From the NCBI GenBank assembly GCA_938009275.1, contig CALLHY010000003.1, positions 1-64,000 of the forward strand: a stretch of DNA of 64,000 nucleotides, in the 5' to 3' direction. The DNA comes from an uncultured bacterium (GTDB taxonomy: Bacteria > Cloacimonadota > Cloacimonadia > Cloacimonadales > Cloacimonadaceae). Shown in pieces: positions 34,126 to 43,770 of the stretch. The number at the start of each line of letters is the position of its first letter. Position 1 is the stretch's first letter. The notes beneath the pieces were generated by a model. The model saw nothing but the letters and a program-made list of their open reading frames with translations. It made no database searches and had not been told where the DNA came from. The translations under genes were made by a program, and so were the position numbers.

Positions 34126-34202
34126 AGAAGCGTAAGATAATGTGCTATATTTAGATACAGGCAGCACAGTAATGAGTTATTCCCTGTACATGAATTGATG
34201 CA
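34126..34202. repeat. 77-bp direct repeat, copy 2
   Basis: The partner of 32503-32579, upstream of the FG-GAP gene and downstream of the second cyclase-like gene. In one frame both copies read VQGITH, so the repeat could include old coding sequence. Confidence 0.7.
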
Positions 34203-34274
34203 CACCCCTGTATTATGCGCTGGGCATAGCAAGACATCCGTTTAGAAAGGCAAGGAAATGTGTATTATATCATG

Positions 34275-37200
34275 TTAGTCGATTTCATGCTCCAGAGCTT
34301 CCATGCATTTCTTTGTATCCAAAGCATCTTCACTGTTTGCGCCTCTCTTTTCAACACGGATTTCCAGCGCTTGGGAAAAGCATTCCCTTGCTTTGTCTTT
34401 CTCTCCGCATTTATGGTACAGAACCCCCATATCGTGAAGTGTGTCTGCCACTTCAGTGTGGCGTGGATCCAGTCCATTTGTTCTAATTTTCAATGCGCTT
34501 TGATACAGAGGCAAAGCCTTACCAAAAACTCCCATCCTCGTATATAACAGAGCGAGATCATTTTGAGATTCGGCAACTTCGGTATGGTCTTGTCCTCGAA
34601 CCTCTTGGCGAATCTTCAGGGCAAGCTCAAGATTCTCTTTAGCCTTGTCATATTCACCCGTTTCCAGATACACCAGACCAATGTTATGAAGCATTTCTGC
34701 CCAATCCAGATTGTGCTCGCCATCCGAAACTCGCCGTAGCATCATAGCATTTTTAAACATCGCTTTAGACTCATCGAACTTATCCTGCTCACGGAGGCTT
34801 TCTACCATGTCATTCATGGTTTCGCTTACATCAGGATGTTCTTCACCCAGAGATTTTTTTCTTATCAGCAATGCTTTTTGAAGCAAGTCGAAGGCTTTTT
34901 CATGCTGATCCAGATTGGTGTAGGTAGTAGCCAGGATGTTTATAGATTCTGCATAATCGGGGTGTTCTGTCCCCTGTAGCTTAGCTCTGATATCCATAGC
35001 TTCTTTGGAGATTTGTGCCGACTCCTCCAGCTTATCTTTATCTCTCAATAAGCTGGCAAGCACATCCAAACCGTCCGCATACTCAGGGCTTTGTATTCCA
35101 TGCGTATGTCTATAGATTACCATGGCACGCTTAAGATAATATGAAGCTTTGGCAAATTCGTCCATTTCTACATATATCTTTGCAAGTTCAATCATGGATT
35201 CTGCGATTTCGTCTTGATAGGTGTCGGAGTATTTGGCTGTGCGGATAGCCAGGGACTTACTAAGTAAAGCCTCGGCTTTGGGATAGCACTCCTTATTCTT
35301 CATTTCGTAATACAATACACCCAGATTGGTACTCGTTTCTGCTGCATCAATGCTGTTTTCACCTTTAAGGTCGATGCGGATAGCCAGGGCACGATTTAAG
35401 TAAGATTCTGCTTCTGCATAATTACCCAGGGTAGTATATAGCCTGCCTAAGTCATCAAGGATTTCTGCAGTATCCAGATGCTTTTCACCATCGAGGCTAA
35501 TGTTTATCTTCAGTGCAGCATGAAGAAGCTTCTCCGCCATTTTGTACTGATTGGTTTCGATATAGCTGTTGGCACGATCTTTATAGAACTTCGCCAAATC
35601 CGAGTGATGGTGACTGACATATAGCTTCTCCAGTATCTTACCGGAGCGCGAGTAGCATTCTTCCGCTTCAGCAGTCATGTTCAATTCCGTGTAGATATTG
35701 GCAAGGCTGTTAAGTGACTCGGCAATATCAGGGTGGTCGCTGTCCAGAATCTCTTCTCTGATCTCCAATGCTTGCTTTACATTTTCTAATGCCTTTGGGT
35801 AGTCAGAATTTTCCAGGAGAAAATCACCGAAACTCTGGTATGACTCCGCCAGATCATACTTGTTAGCAGAGGGATGTTGCTTTCTAATACTCAACGCTTG
35901 CTCCAAATAATACGCTGCATTCTCAAAATCATCTAATTCCTGGTACCTGATGCCCATGCTATTGTATGTTTCTGCTACCTGCAAGCTATTTATCCCCAGA
36001 ATGTTAATCCTTATTCTTAATGCTTCTTCTAATAGAGCTTCTGCTTCTTTAAGCTGATCATTCTCAATTAGAAAATCGGCATAATCGTTAAGGGTTTCGG
36101 TTAAATCAATATGATCGTTTCCGAGGGTTTCTCTGCGCATGGCAAGTGCCTTATCGAATAAGACTCTGGCTTCTTCTTTGTTGTCTTCAGAATCATATAA
36201 CCTGGCCAAGTCGTTCATGGAATCTGCCATTTCCGGACTAAATTGCTTATTACAATTGTTCCATACTTTTATAGCTTGTTTGAAGGCAGCAATAGCCTTC
36301 TTGGTCTCCCCCTTATAGCTATATAGGTTTCCCAGTTCATTGTATGTCTTGCCGATAATCGGATTATACTCATCCATGTTTTTCTTACGATATGATAGTG
36401 CTTCATTCAACAAATCCACTGCTTGTTGATATTGACTGCTGTCCTGATATATCTTGGCCTGCATTTCTAAAGTAGATGCTTTATCACACATGATTTGTTT
36501 CTGGCAGTTCAGGTTAATCTCCAATGCCTTCTTCAGGAGGATACTTGCTTCTGCTACATTTTGTGCTCCGCCAAGGTTTAACATCTGTTCAGCCCAATTG
36601 TTAATCGTGGGCACAGTGTCTGGCCTGGTAGATAATACCCGGGATTCCTTGTCTTGCTTTTCTCTAGCATCCAGAGCTTTTTTATAGCATCGCGCAGCAG
36701 CGAGATAATTTCTCGTTTTCTTATAATACTCAGCAGCCTTGCAGTACATAGCAGCCGCAGGATCTAAGAGCTGAGCACTTTCATAGTGTCGTCCTATATC
36801 TTCCGCATGTTTATCTAAATCTGTGCCATACAGCCTCTCCATAGCCAATGCTGCAGCAAAATGCAGGCTGCTGCGCTTATTATCCATCATTCTGTCATAC
36901 GCAGCTTTGTGAATCATTACATGATTGAATATGTATTGAAGCTCTTCTACATCACAGAGTGGGTCAGACTTATCGAGTTTGCGATGGCGCTGCCAAATTC
37001 GGTTCTTTTCTCCTTGCTCCAATTCAGTTTCGAGCTTAGTATCCAGCATCTTCGAAAGCAGTTCTACATAGAACTGATTACCCAACACAGCAGCACGAAA
37101 CAAGGCTTCACGCACATTGTCAGTAAGATTGTCTATCCTGGAATCCAACACATCGTAGATCTTCAAGTTTCGTTTGTATTTCGGCTTGCCACGTATTACT

Positions 37201-39209
37201 CCATTGTTGTCCAATGTGTCGTGCCCCCTCATGTCAAGAGTAAGCTGCTCAACAAAAAGTGGCACGCCCTCTGCATAACCATCTATAAACTCAACAGTTT
37301 CTTTTGGAATATTACGTTCTGGATTCACCAGGTTTCTAACAAGCTCTGCAGTTTCCTGAAAAGTGAGCCTGGTAAGCTCTATATCATATTTAGTGCACTT
37401 GGGGAGCTTCAGGTCAATCTTATTGCCGTGTTCATAGCGACAAGAACAGACAAATACTACGTTCCCATTGCCAGTTTCAGTAAGCAAGCGAAAGAATTGT
37501 TTGCTGGCATCATCTATCCACTGAGCATCCTCAAGGCGAATCATAAATGGGCTTGCCTTGGACATGAAGTTTATAGCATATACAAATGCGTCCCTAAACT
37601 GCCTAGGTTTATCGATGTCAGAAATCTTAGACCAGTTTGATCCAGGCCACTCATAGCCCCAAATTGAGCCAATTATAGACTCTATCCTTTGCATTTCCTT
37701 GTCACCTTGTGCTTTATCTTCCCATAAGCCATGGAACATTGCTTTGGACTCAGAGAGTGGAGTCCAGGGATTGTAATTCGTAATCTTGTTTAACAACTGA
37801 ATTACAATCTCCAGGTCTCTCTGCTCTGTTTGATTGCATTTAACGGTCAGGTAGTTACATACATCCTTACTAATCTTGCCCAATGCAGTTTCAATCAGCC
37901 GGGATTTGCCTATACCGGGGTCTCCATGAATATACACCACCCGGTTGTCTTTATCTTCAAAGCCTTTCAGTATGAACTGTGTAATCTCCTCCTGCTCTTT
38001 TTCTCTCCCAACGAATGGATTTTGGGAGAACATATCATCATGGGAAACCTGTCGGTTAAGCCGATAACATGTTACTTCGGTATCAAAGCCTTTAGGCTTA
38101 ATTGTTTTTAGCTTGTGGAAGAAGAACTGGGTGTCAAGTTGGTTCCTAAGATAGGTGTCGGTTATCACCTCTCCGCTACGGGCTTCACTCATCAATCTGG
38201 CAGCCAAATTCATGGGATATCCATAGGCAGTATATTCTTTGGATACTGTGCTCCCCACGAAACATGCGAGTACATAACCGATGCTAAGACCCATTCTTAG
38301 CTTGGGTTCATAGCCGATAAGTTCCAGGGCAAATCTACACATGTTCTCAAAAAACACACCTTTGTTGTGTGGTATGCCAAAGATCACAATGGCTAAAAAT
38401 CCCTTGTCTGAACATTCGAGTTTATTAACCATTCCATAGTATTTTGCGGAGAGCAGCTCAATGTGTTGTATGGTTTGAGCTACCTCCGGTTCTGGTATAC
38501 CCTTAAGCGAGATAAAGCAATATCCAGCTTGGCGGTTTTCTTCTGTCTGCCTAACCTTGGGGATGTCTTTGTGACAGAAAAGCTGCCGGGTTTCCGGCTT
38601 ATAAGTAAAACTTAGAGGACGTTCACGTGCTTCAACATCACACAAAGTGGTTGCTTTGGGAATGTAACCCCCCTCAGTATCTTCAAATAAATCTAAGCCT
38701 ATCTGCTGAGCTGCTTTGGTGGAGAAGAGAAGTTCTTTGTGCAGCGATTGAAGCTCTATATTATCTTCGAACGCCTCACCTGTGAACACGTACTCATATT
38801 GATGTGGGTTATTAAATATACGCCAGTGAACATTACCAAAACTAACTGATAACCTAATGCGAAGGGGAAGACCTTCAAATTCTGATATTCCCTCAAAATG
38901 CTCCTGTATCCTGGTTATAGAACAGAGTACTTCTTCAGGGGTTCTTTTCGGCATTATCACGGTACATGAATCTCCAGAGAAACTGGACACAAACCCACCG
39001 TAATATACGAGGTACTCTATGGGTTTATGAAAAGCTGCACCCAGATAACGGCTTAGTATTTCTACTCCACCCTTTTCCATCTGAAACAGCTTACCGCACG
39101 ATACGGTGAAATCTACAATATCAAAAAGGATAACGTAAGCCGACAAATCACCTGTTAACAAGCCTTTCTCGACCTTATGTAAAATAAAGGATGGTATGAA
39201 ACGCGGCAT
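34275..39209 (-). CDS. Giant soluble-adenylyl-cyclase-like protein with long TPR array
   Basis: This 1644-aa paralogue of the neighbouring cyclase-like protein aligns without gaps over the first 80 residues in length. C1 keeps the metal aspartates D30 (LFDIVDFT) and D80 (FSGDSC), but the substrate-specifying lysine is Ser76. C2 keeps T326, N333 and R337 (EYTAYGYPMNLAARLM). ATPase domain: Walker A GDPGIGKS (428-435) and LEDAQWIDDASKQFF as Walker B region. From about residue 860 the rest is some 18 TPR units of 42 residues (for example AEAESYLNRALAIRIDLKGE). It is probably a cytoplasmic signalling hub that makes a cyclic nucleotide upon partner binding; specificity is uncertain. Confidence 0.85.
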   Translation of the reverse strand: MPRFIPSFILHKVEKGLLTGDLSAYVILFDIVDFTVSCGKLFQMEKGGVEILSRYLGAAFHKPIEYLVYYGGFVSSFSGDSCTVIMPKRTPEEVLCSITRIQEHFEGISEFEGLPLRIRLSVSFGNVHWRIFNNPHQYEYVFTGEAFEDNIELQSLHKELLFSTKAAQQIGLDLFEDTEGGYIPKATTLCDVEARERPLSFTYKPETRQLFCHKDIPKVRQTEENRQAGYCFISLKGIPEPEVAQTIQHIELLSAKYYGMVNKLECSDKGFLAIVIFGIPHNKGVFFENMCRFALELIGYEPKLRMGLSIGYVLACFVGSTVSKEYTAYGYPMNLAARLMSEARSGEVITDTYLRNQLDTQFFFHKLKTIKPKGFDTEVTCYRLNRQVSHDDMFSQNPFVGREKEQEEITQFILKGFEDKDNRVVYIHGDPGIGKSRLIETALGKISKDVCNYLTVKCNQTEQRDLEIVIQLLNKITNYNPWTPLSESKAMFHGLWEDKAQGDKEMQRIESIIGSIWGYEWPGSNWSKISDIDKPRQFRDAFVYAINFMSKASPFMIRLEDAQWIDDASKQFFRLLTETGNGNVVFVCSCRYEHGNKIDLKLPKCTKYDIELTRLTFQETAELVRNLVNPERNIPKETVEFIDGYAEGVPLFVEQLTLDMRGHDTLDNNGVIRGKPKYKRNLKIYDVLDSRIDNLTDNVREALFRAAVLGNQFYVELLSKMLDTKLETELEQGEKNRIWQRHRKLDKSDPLCDVEELQYIFNHVMIHKAAYDRMMDNKRSSLHFAAALAMERLYGTDLDKHAEDIGRHYESAQLLDPAAAMYCKAAEYYKKTRNYLAAARCYKKALDAREKQDKESRVLSTRPDTVPTINNWAEQMLNLGGAQNVAEASILLKKALEINLNCQKQIMCDKASTLEMQAKIYQDSSQYQQAVDLLNEALSYRKKNMDEYNPIIGKTYNELGNLYSYKGETKKAIAAFKQAIKVWNNCNKQFSPEMADSMNDLARLYDSEDNKEEARVLFDKALAMRRETLGNDHIDLTETLNDYADFLIENDQLKEAEALLEEALRIRINILGINSLQVAETYNSMGIRYQELDDFENAAYYLEQALSIRKQHPSANKYDLAESYQSFGDFLLENSDYPKALENVKQALEIREEILDSDHPDIAESLNSLANIYTELNMTAEAEECYSRSGKILEKLYVSHHHSDLAKFYKDRANSYIETNQYKMAEKLLHAALKINISLDGEKHLDTAEILDDLGRLYTTLGNYAEAESYLNRALAIRIDLKGENSIDAAETSTNLGVLYYEMKNKECYPKAEALLSKSLAIRTAKYSDTYQDEIAESMIELAKIYVEMDEFAKASYYLKRAMVIYRHTHGIQSPEYADGLDVLASLLRDKDKLEESAQISKEAMDIRAKLQGTEHPDYAESINILATTYTNLDQHEKAFDLLQKALLIRKKSLGEEHPDVSETMNDMVESLREQDKFDESKAMFKNAMMLRRVSDGEHNLDWAEMLHNIGLVYLETGEYDKAKENLELALKIRQEVRGQDHTEVAESQNDLALLYTRMGVFGKALPLYQSALKIRTNGLDPRHTEVADTLHDMGVLYHKCGEKDKARECFSQALEIRVEKRGANSEDALDTKKCMEALEHEID

Positions 39210-39238
39210 AACCTACCTCCTACGTAAGCATAATATCA

Positions 39239-39266
39239 AATATGTAAGTAACAGTATTAGTGTCAA
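39239..39266 (-). promoter_or_regulatory. Promoter of the giant cyclase-like gene
   Basis: Minus strand: TTGACA (39266-39261), 16 bases, CATATT (39244-39239). The leader is about 25 bases. Confidence 0.5.
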
Positions 39267-39372
39267 TAAAAATAAGGTGCCAAGTGATACATGCTGTAGA
39301 TTTGTGGCAACTAACCCCGAAACGACAATAGTAAGATTCATAGAGGTCTGGCTTGCGTAGAGAACGCAGCAT

Positions 39373-39466
39373 TGATTGCAGAGATAGTTGCATATTCGAT
39401 GTGTCGTTTAGGGGTCAAAACATCTGGATTTGCTGGGAGGCGCAACGGCATTGCAATCAGAAAACA
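39373..39466. repeat. Degenerate intergenic repeat, copy B
   Basis: It shares GATTTGCTGGGA..GCAAC..CAT.GCAAT with 10590-10620 (26 of 31 bases) and a second block at 39373-39396. It carries about 30 bases absent from copy A. The rest of 39.2-39.7 kb shows no gene; a 16-base palindrome TGAGATATATATCTCA is at 39617-39632. Confidence 0.5.
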
Positions 39467-39706
39467 GTATGCAAGGCCTATTGGATGTCGATAGGTCGAG
39501 GGGATAGGAGTGTGATAGGAGTGTGATGAATTAACGAAGTGACCTCCCCACCCCAATACACAAATGTGGTGACGTGTGCGTCCCACCTCCAATGATAGAG
39601 GTTTCGCATCTGTTGCTGAGATATATATCTCAGGAGGATGCCTATTCTTTCAGGCAAAGCCACGAGATTACTTGGCACACTTAGGCTCTTTTCCTCCGCT
39701 TTTTGT

Positions 39707-39735
39707 TTGGATGCTATTACAAGTGCTATTATATT
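39707..39735 (+). promoter_or_regulatory. Promoter of secreted-protein gene at 39755
   Basis: TTGGAT (39707-39712), 17 bases, TATATT (39730-39735). The -10 is only 20 bases from the ATG at 39755, so the transcript would have a leader of roughly 10-14 bases containing AAAGGAG. Confidence 0.35.
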
Positions 39736-39754
39736 TTGTACAAAGGAGACATTT

Positions 39755-41206
39755 ATGAGATACCTGACACTACTAATGATAATTATCACATCAAGCCTCA
39801 ATGCTTTTGATATTGGATATTGGAAAGACCTGCGCTTCAGTGCGAAACTATCAGATGGCAATGTGCGCCTGCAAACCGAGCTAAACCGCACTAATCTTGT
39901 AAGCAACAAAGTTCTTTATGGCTCCGGTACCGCCATTAGCGAGTATGATGTAAGTCTACTAAATCCCGCCACCTCAACCTATCAGGCACAAATCCCCATG
40001 GGCACAGAAAGCAAATACATCGGGCTAAAGCATGCCACAAGCACTTCCGGCAACCATCTGGCACCGGTTTATTACCCCGGCACTGCAATGCCAGCTCTTG
40101 GCAACTTAAGCAAGCTAAGCGCAGATGCTACCAGCGACCAATCTACAAACTATCTGGATATAATATCAGACTATGTAAGTTTCTCGGACACCAAGCTCTA
40201 TACAGCTATTCAAAACCGCGGGGGAGGCTTTCCCACCAGCGGTTCATTTGGCACGGTTTATTTCTCATACATGAGCGTGATAGCCAATCCGGAATCCGAT
40301 CCCCAAGACCCCAATACCATAGTTTGGGCACTAAACTATATGAACGTATCATTAGGAGGCATTAGCCCCGGGTTGTATAAGATAACCGGAACCGGAACCA
40401 GCGACCTTATCCGCATTGGCAACATTCAAACCCAGGTGGTGTCGGGCAGTAACCTGCTAATAATGAGCTGCAACCTTGCCGATTTGATGGCAGACCCAGA
40501 CTTCGCATCGTGGTATAACCCCGCTAATCCGGTATTTGGTATGCAAACCATAGTAAACAGAACCACTGTAATTCCTTTTGCCACCACGACATCAGACACC
40601 AGTCCCGGTGGCATAGTGTATCCAACCCAGCTAATCGCCAGCCCTTGGGATTATAGCGCGAGCGCGTTAACGGGACTGGAACTGGTTATTCAGCCCGATG
40701 ACCTGTATTTTACAGCGAATTATAGCAATCCTAACAATCTATATCCCGTCTCTGTTACGCTGTTTTTACCCGGCGGAGCAGAATACCCAATGTTCGGTAA
40801 TGGCCACGCTTACGCACAGGGAGTTCAGTATCGCACTGCCAATCTCATGGGTATCTTAGGTGAAGCGGATAATGCTGATGCATGGGCTTTGGCAGGAGAA
40901 TCTGGTGCTTCTTTTGTGCAGTCTAACCCAATCTCCTTCAGCTACATATTAGGCATTAGGCAACCCGAAGCCAATCTTAGCCTGCATAATGAGCAATCTC
41001 ATCTGCTTAGCTGGAGTCCGGTAACTCAATCCTTGTTGGGAAATCCGGTTACAATCAGCAGATACCGCGTGGAGGCATCCTCCGATCCAACGTTTGAAAG
41101 CTTCGAAACCTTAGGCGACACTGATGGATATAACTACTTTGTTCCGATTAACTCAAATAATACCAAGCAGTTCTATCGAGTAATTGCCATCAAAGACTTG
41201 CCATAG
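39755..41206 (+). CDS. Secreted protein without sorting tail
   Basis: This 483-aa protein starts at the ATG at 39755 after AAAGGAG and opens a signal peptide (YLTLLMIIITSSLNAFD). The mature part is Ser/Thr/Asn-rich beta protein with no catalytic motif I recognise (IGYWKDLRFSAKLSDGNVRL; FGTVYFSYMSVIANPESDPQ). The end resembles a fibronectin-III-like module closing RYRVEASSDPTFESFET...FYRVIAIKDLP, as in the two other secreted proteins here that end with a fibronectin-like strand instead of the YPNPF tail. It may be exported to the periplasm or surface. Confidence 0.7.
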   Translation: MRYLTLLMIIITSSLNAFDIGYWKDLRFSAKLSDGNVRLQTELNRTNLVSNKVLYGSGTAISEYDVSLLNPATSTYQAQIPMGTESKYIGLKHATSTSGNHLAPVYYPGTAMPALGNLSKLSADATSDQSTNYLDIISDYVSFSDTKLYTAIQNRGGGFPTSGSFGTVYFSYMSVIANPESDPQDPNTIVWALNYMNVSLGGISPGLYKITGTGTSDLIRIGNIQTQVVSGSNLLIMSCNLADLMADPDFASWYNPANPVFGMQTIVNRTTVIPFATTTSDTSPGGIVYPTQLIASPWDYSASALTGLELVIQPDDLYFTANYSNPNNLYPVSVTLFLPGGAEYPMFGNGHAYAQGVQYRTANLMGILGEADNADAWALAGESGASFVQSNPISFSYILGIRQPEANLSLHNEQSHLLSWSPVTQSLLGNPVTISRYRVEASSDPTFESFETLGDTDGYNYFVPINSNNTKQFYRVIAIKDLP

Positions 41207-41371
41207 GAGATTATCAAAGGGGATGTAAGTCTGTAATTCGTTCAAGATATGTGCCCAAAACTTATTCATTTGGATGCTAAATGAGCAAACGCGTAAAAAA
41301 TGCTTGACTCTGCACTCTTGCTAATTTCACTTGCGAGCATGGACTAATCATCGCGAAAAGGACAAACTTTG

Positions 41372-42913
41372 ATGGTAGGAATTGCACTTACATACACGAC
41401 TATCGGCATAGACGCACGCCAGATTACAGTTGAATGCGACGGCACCGCAGCTTTGTTTCAGGTGAACATTGTGGGCATGGCATCATCAGCGGTAAAGGAG
41501 AGTAAGGATCGCATATTTGCAGCATTGAAGAACTCTGGTTATGACTCTGCTCCCAAACGCTATACCATAAATCTCGCCCCTGCGGATATAAAGAAGGATA
41601 GCGCATCATTAGACCTGCCCATAGCCATTGCCGTGCTGCAAAGTAACAAGGTGATAAAGATTAGCGATTACCGCAAGATAGGCATTATTGGCGAGCTTTC
41701 GCTGGATGGTAATGTGCGTCCGGTTTCCGGGGTGCTTCCCATTGCCATAGCTGCAAAAAGGGATAATATAGACACCCTTATTGTGCCTTATGAGAATGCC
41801 GAAGAGGCCGCCATTATTGAAGGTCTGAACGTTATTCCCGTTACCAGTCTGCATGAATGTGCCGATTGGATATCGGGACAGATTAACATTCCTTTTGCCA
41901 CGGTGGATAGAGACAAGATATTTCAGGTTTTGAACGACTTCCCCCTGGATATGAACGACGTAAAGGGTCAATATCAGGTGAAACGCGCCCTGGAAGTAGC
42001 AGCCGCAGGCGGTCATAACCTGCTGATGATTGGCCCTCCCGGCAGTGGTAAGACCATGCTGGCGCGCCGTGTTCCCACCATATTGCCGGAGATGAATCTG
42101 GATGAAGCTCTGGAAGCCACCAAGATTCACAGCGTTGCTGGTATGTCGAAGCATTTTCGCAATGGGATATTAACCACCAGGCCTTTCAGATCGCCTCACC
42201 ATACTATTTCGGACATCGCCCTGATTGGCGGCGGAGCTTTTCCCAAGCCGGGCGAGGTTAGCCTGTCGCATCGGGGGGTGCTGTTCTTAGACGAATTGCC
42301 AGAATTTAAGCGAGCCGTGCTGGAAGTTCTGCGTCAGCCCCTGGAAGATGGGATAGTAACCATATCCAGAGCCGCAACCAGCCTTACCTTCCCTGCCGAA
42401 TTCATGCTGATTGCATCCATGAATCCCTGTCCCTGCGGCTATCACGGAGCCAATATCCCAAATCATAACTGCACCTGCGAATGGGGTGCCATACAGCGTT
42501 ATCGTAACCGCATTTCCGGCCCTTTGCTGGATAGAATAGACATTCATGTGGAAGTGCCGACGGTAACCTACGCAGACTTGGCATCATTACCCACTGGAGA
42601 CAAATCGATAGACATACGCACCAGGGTGAACAAAGCCCGGGCCATACAACGCGAACGCTTTGCCGAAACCGGGATATATAATAACTCTCAGATGAATTCC
42701 AAGATGCTGCGCAAATACTGCATCCTTAATGATGCCAGCCACGCCCTTTTGCAGAATGCGATAGACAAAATGGGCTATTCGGCGCGGGTGTTCGACCGCA
42801 TATTAAAGGTTGCGCGCACCATTGCCGATTTGGAAGGAAACAAAGACATCAGCCCCGAGCATATCAGCGAAGCCATTCAATACCGCACGCTGGATAGAAA
42901 ATATTGGAGCTGA
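41372..42913 (+). CDS. comM: YifB/ComM-family Mg-chelatase-like AAA+ ATPase
   Basis: This 513-aa protein has the ComM layout. The N-terminal Lon-like domain reads IDARQITVECD, FQVNIVGMASSAVKESKDR, YTINLAPADIKKDSASLDLP and IGELSLDGNVRPVSGVLP. The AAA+ domain has Walker A MIGPPGSGKTMLARR, RPFRSPHHTISDIALIGGG, Walker B GVLFLDELPEF and the zinc-like cysteine cluster NPCPCGYHG...NCTCEWGAIQRY. ComM is a helicase aiding branch migration during natural transformation. The ATG at 41372 follows AAGGA; a TTG one codon earlier is less likely. It is monocistronic or read with the lipoprotein gene downstream. Confidence 0.92.
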   Translation: MVGIALTYTTIGIDARQITVECDGTAALFQVNIVGMASSAVKESKDRIFAALKNSGYDSAPKRYTINLAPADIKKDSASLDLPIAIAVLQSNKVIKISDYRKIGIIGELSLDGNVRPVSGVLPIAIAAKRDNIDTLIVPYENAEEAAIIEGLNVIPVTSLHECADWISGQINIPFATVDRDKIFQVLNDFPLDMNDVKGQYQVKRALEVAAAGGHNLLMIGPPGSGKTMLARRVPTILPEMNLDEALEATKIHSVAGMSKHFRNGILTTRPFRSPHHTISDIALIGGGAFPKPGEVSLSHRGVLFLDELPEFKRAVLEVLRQPLEDGIVTISRAATSLTFPAEFMLIASMNPCPCGYHGANIPNHNCTCEWGAIQRYRNRISGPLLDRIDIHVEVPTVTYADLASLPTGDKSIDIRTRVNKARAIQRERFAETGIYNNSQMNSKMLRKYCILNDASHALLQNAIDKMGYSARVFDRILKVARTIADLEGNKDISPEHISEAIQYRTLDRKYWS

Positions 42914-42951
42914 AATAGCTAAAATAAGCTAATACACAAGAAGGAGATGCC

Positions 42952-43692
42952 ATGAACAAGATGCTTATCATTCTCTGTGTTTTCACGCTGCTTTTCTGCC
43001 TGTCTTGCACCAATAAGCAGCCTGAAGTAACCCTGCTGACAGAAAACTACCCACCCTTAACCTACCTGGATGGAGACATAGTTACCGGATATGCCGCTGA
43101 GATTGTTGATGCCATGCAAAAGGTGATGAAGACAGATTACAAACCCACCGTGCTGACTTGGGACAATGCCTACCAACGTGCCTTATCTGAGCCAAACATA
43201 GTGATATTTACCATGGAGCGCACAGATGATCGCGAAGACAAGTTTAACTGGATTGGCCCTTTGGGTGTGAATAAAACTTATTTCTTTGCACGGGCTAATT
43301 CGGAACTGGACATCAGCAATCTGGACGATGCCAAGGAAGTTCCTGCCATAGGCACGGTTACTAACTGGTTTTCGGAGCAGTATCTGATTGATAATGGCTT
43401 TAACAATCTTGAAAGCTCACCAAACCCAAGCACAGTAATAGAGATGCTTATGAACAAAAAGGTGGACATGATAGCTTTCACCGACCTTTCCTGCAAGATG
43501 ATTGCCGAGAAAGCACGCTATAAATACTCAGACCTGAAACCTCTATTCGAGTTTATGAGCACGGGCTATTACATAGGCATATCGAAACAAACCGATGCCA
43601 GGATAGTAGATAAATGGCAAAAAGCCTTTTTGGCAATTCAACGAGAGGGAGAACTGGACAAGTTGAAGGATAGATGGTTTCCTGAAGAATAA
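42952..43692 (+). CDS. Solute-binding lipoprotein, SBP family 3
   Basis: This 246-aa protein has a lipoprotein signal peptide ending LLFCLSC and a periplasmic amino-acid-type binding fold: VTLLTENYPPLTYLDGDIVTG, YAAEIVDAMQKVMKTDY, ERTDDREDKFNWIGPLG, SNLDDAKEVPAIGTVTNW and GELDKLKDRWFPEE. Family members bind amino acids or act as sensor-type receptors. No ABC permease or ATPase is adjacent, so it may work alone or with distant partners. AAGGAG precedes the ATG, and a bidirectional terminator follows. Confidence 0.88.
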   Translation: MNKMLIILCVFTLLFCLSCTNKQPEVTLLTENYPPLTYLDGDIVTGYAAEIVDAMQKVMKTDYKPTVLTWDNAYQRALSEPNIVIFTMERTDDREDKFNWIGPLGVNKTYFFARANSELDISNLDDAKEVPAIGTVTNWFSEQYLIDNGFNNLESSPNPSTVIEMLMNKKVDMIAFTDLSCKMIAEKARYKYSDLKPLFEFMSTGYYIGISKQTDARIVDKWQKAFLAIQREGELDKLKDRWFPEE

Positions 43693-43720
43693 GCAGTTTC
43701 ACTTTCTCATCATAAAAAGC

Positions 43721-43751
43721 AAAAAAGCCGTCTTTATGACGGCTTTTTCTT
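43721..43751. terminator. Bidirectional intrinsic terminator
   Basis: AAAAAAGCCGTC (43721-43732) and GACGGCTTTTT (43738-43748) form a stem with TTTAT loop and runs of T on both strands. It serves the solute-binding gene (plus) and the secreted-protein gene at 43771 (minus). Confidence 0.9.
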
Positions 43752-43770
43752 GAGCATAAGTCTTTATGTA

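Noticed and set aside
36861..37640. Long plus-strand ORF of 259 codons inside the giant cyclase gene
   Set aside because: It is antisense to a protein with intact motifs; its amino-acid make-up looks random.
39638..39754. Upstream extension of the 39755 gene from ATG at 39638 behind GGAGG
   Set aside because: The extension lacks signal-peptide character and would bury the clear AAAGGAG-ATG-signal peptide at 39755; kept only as a possible leader ORF.
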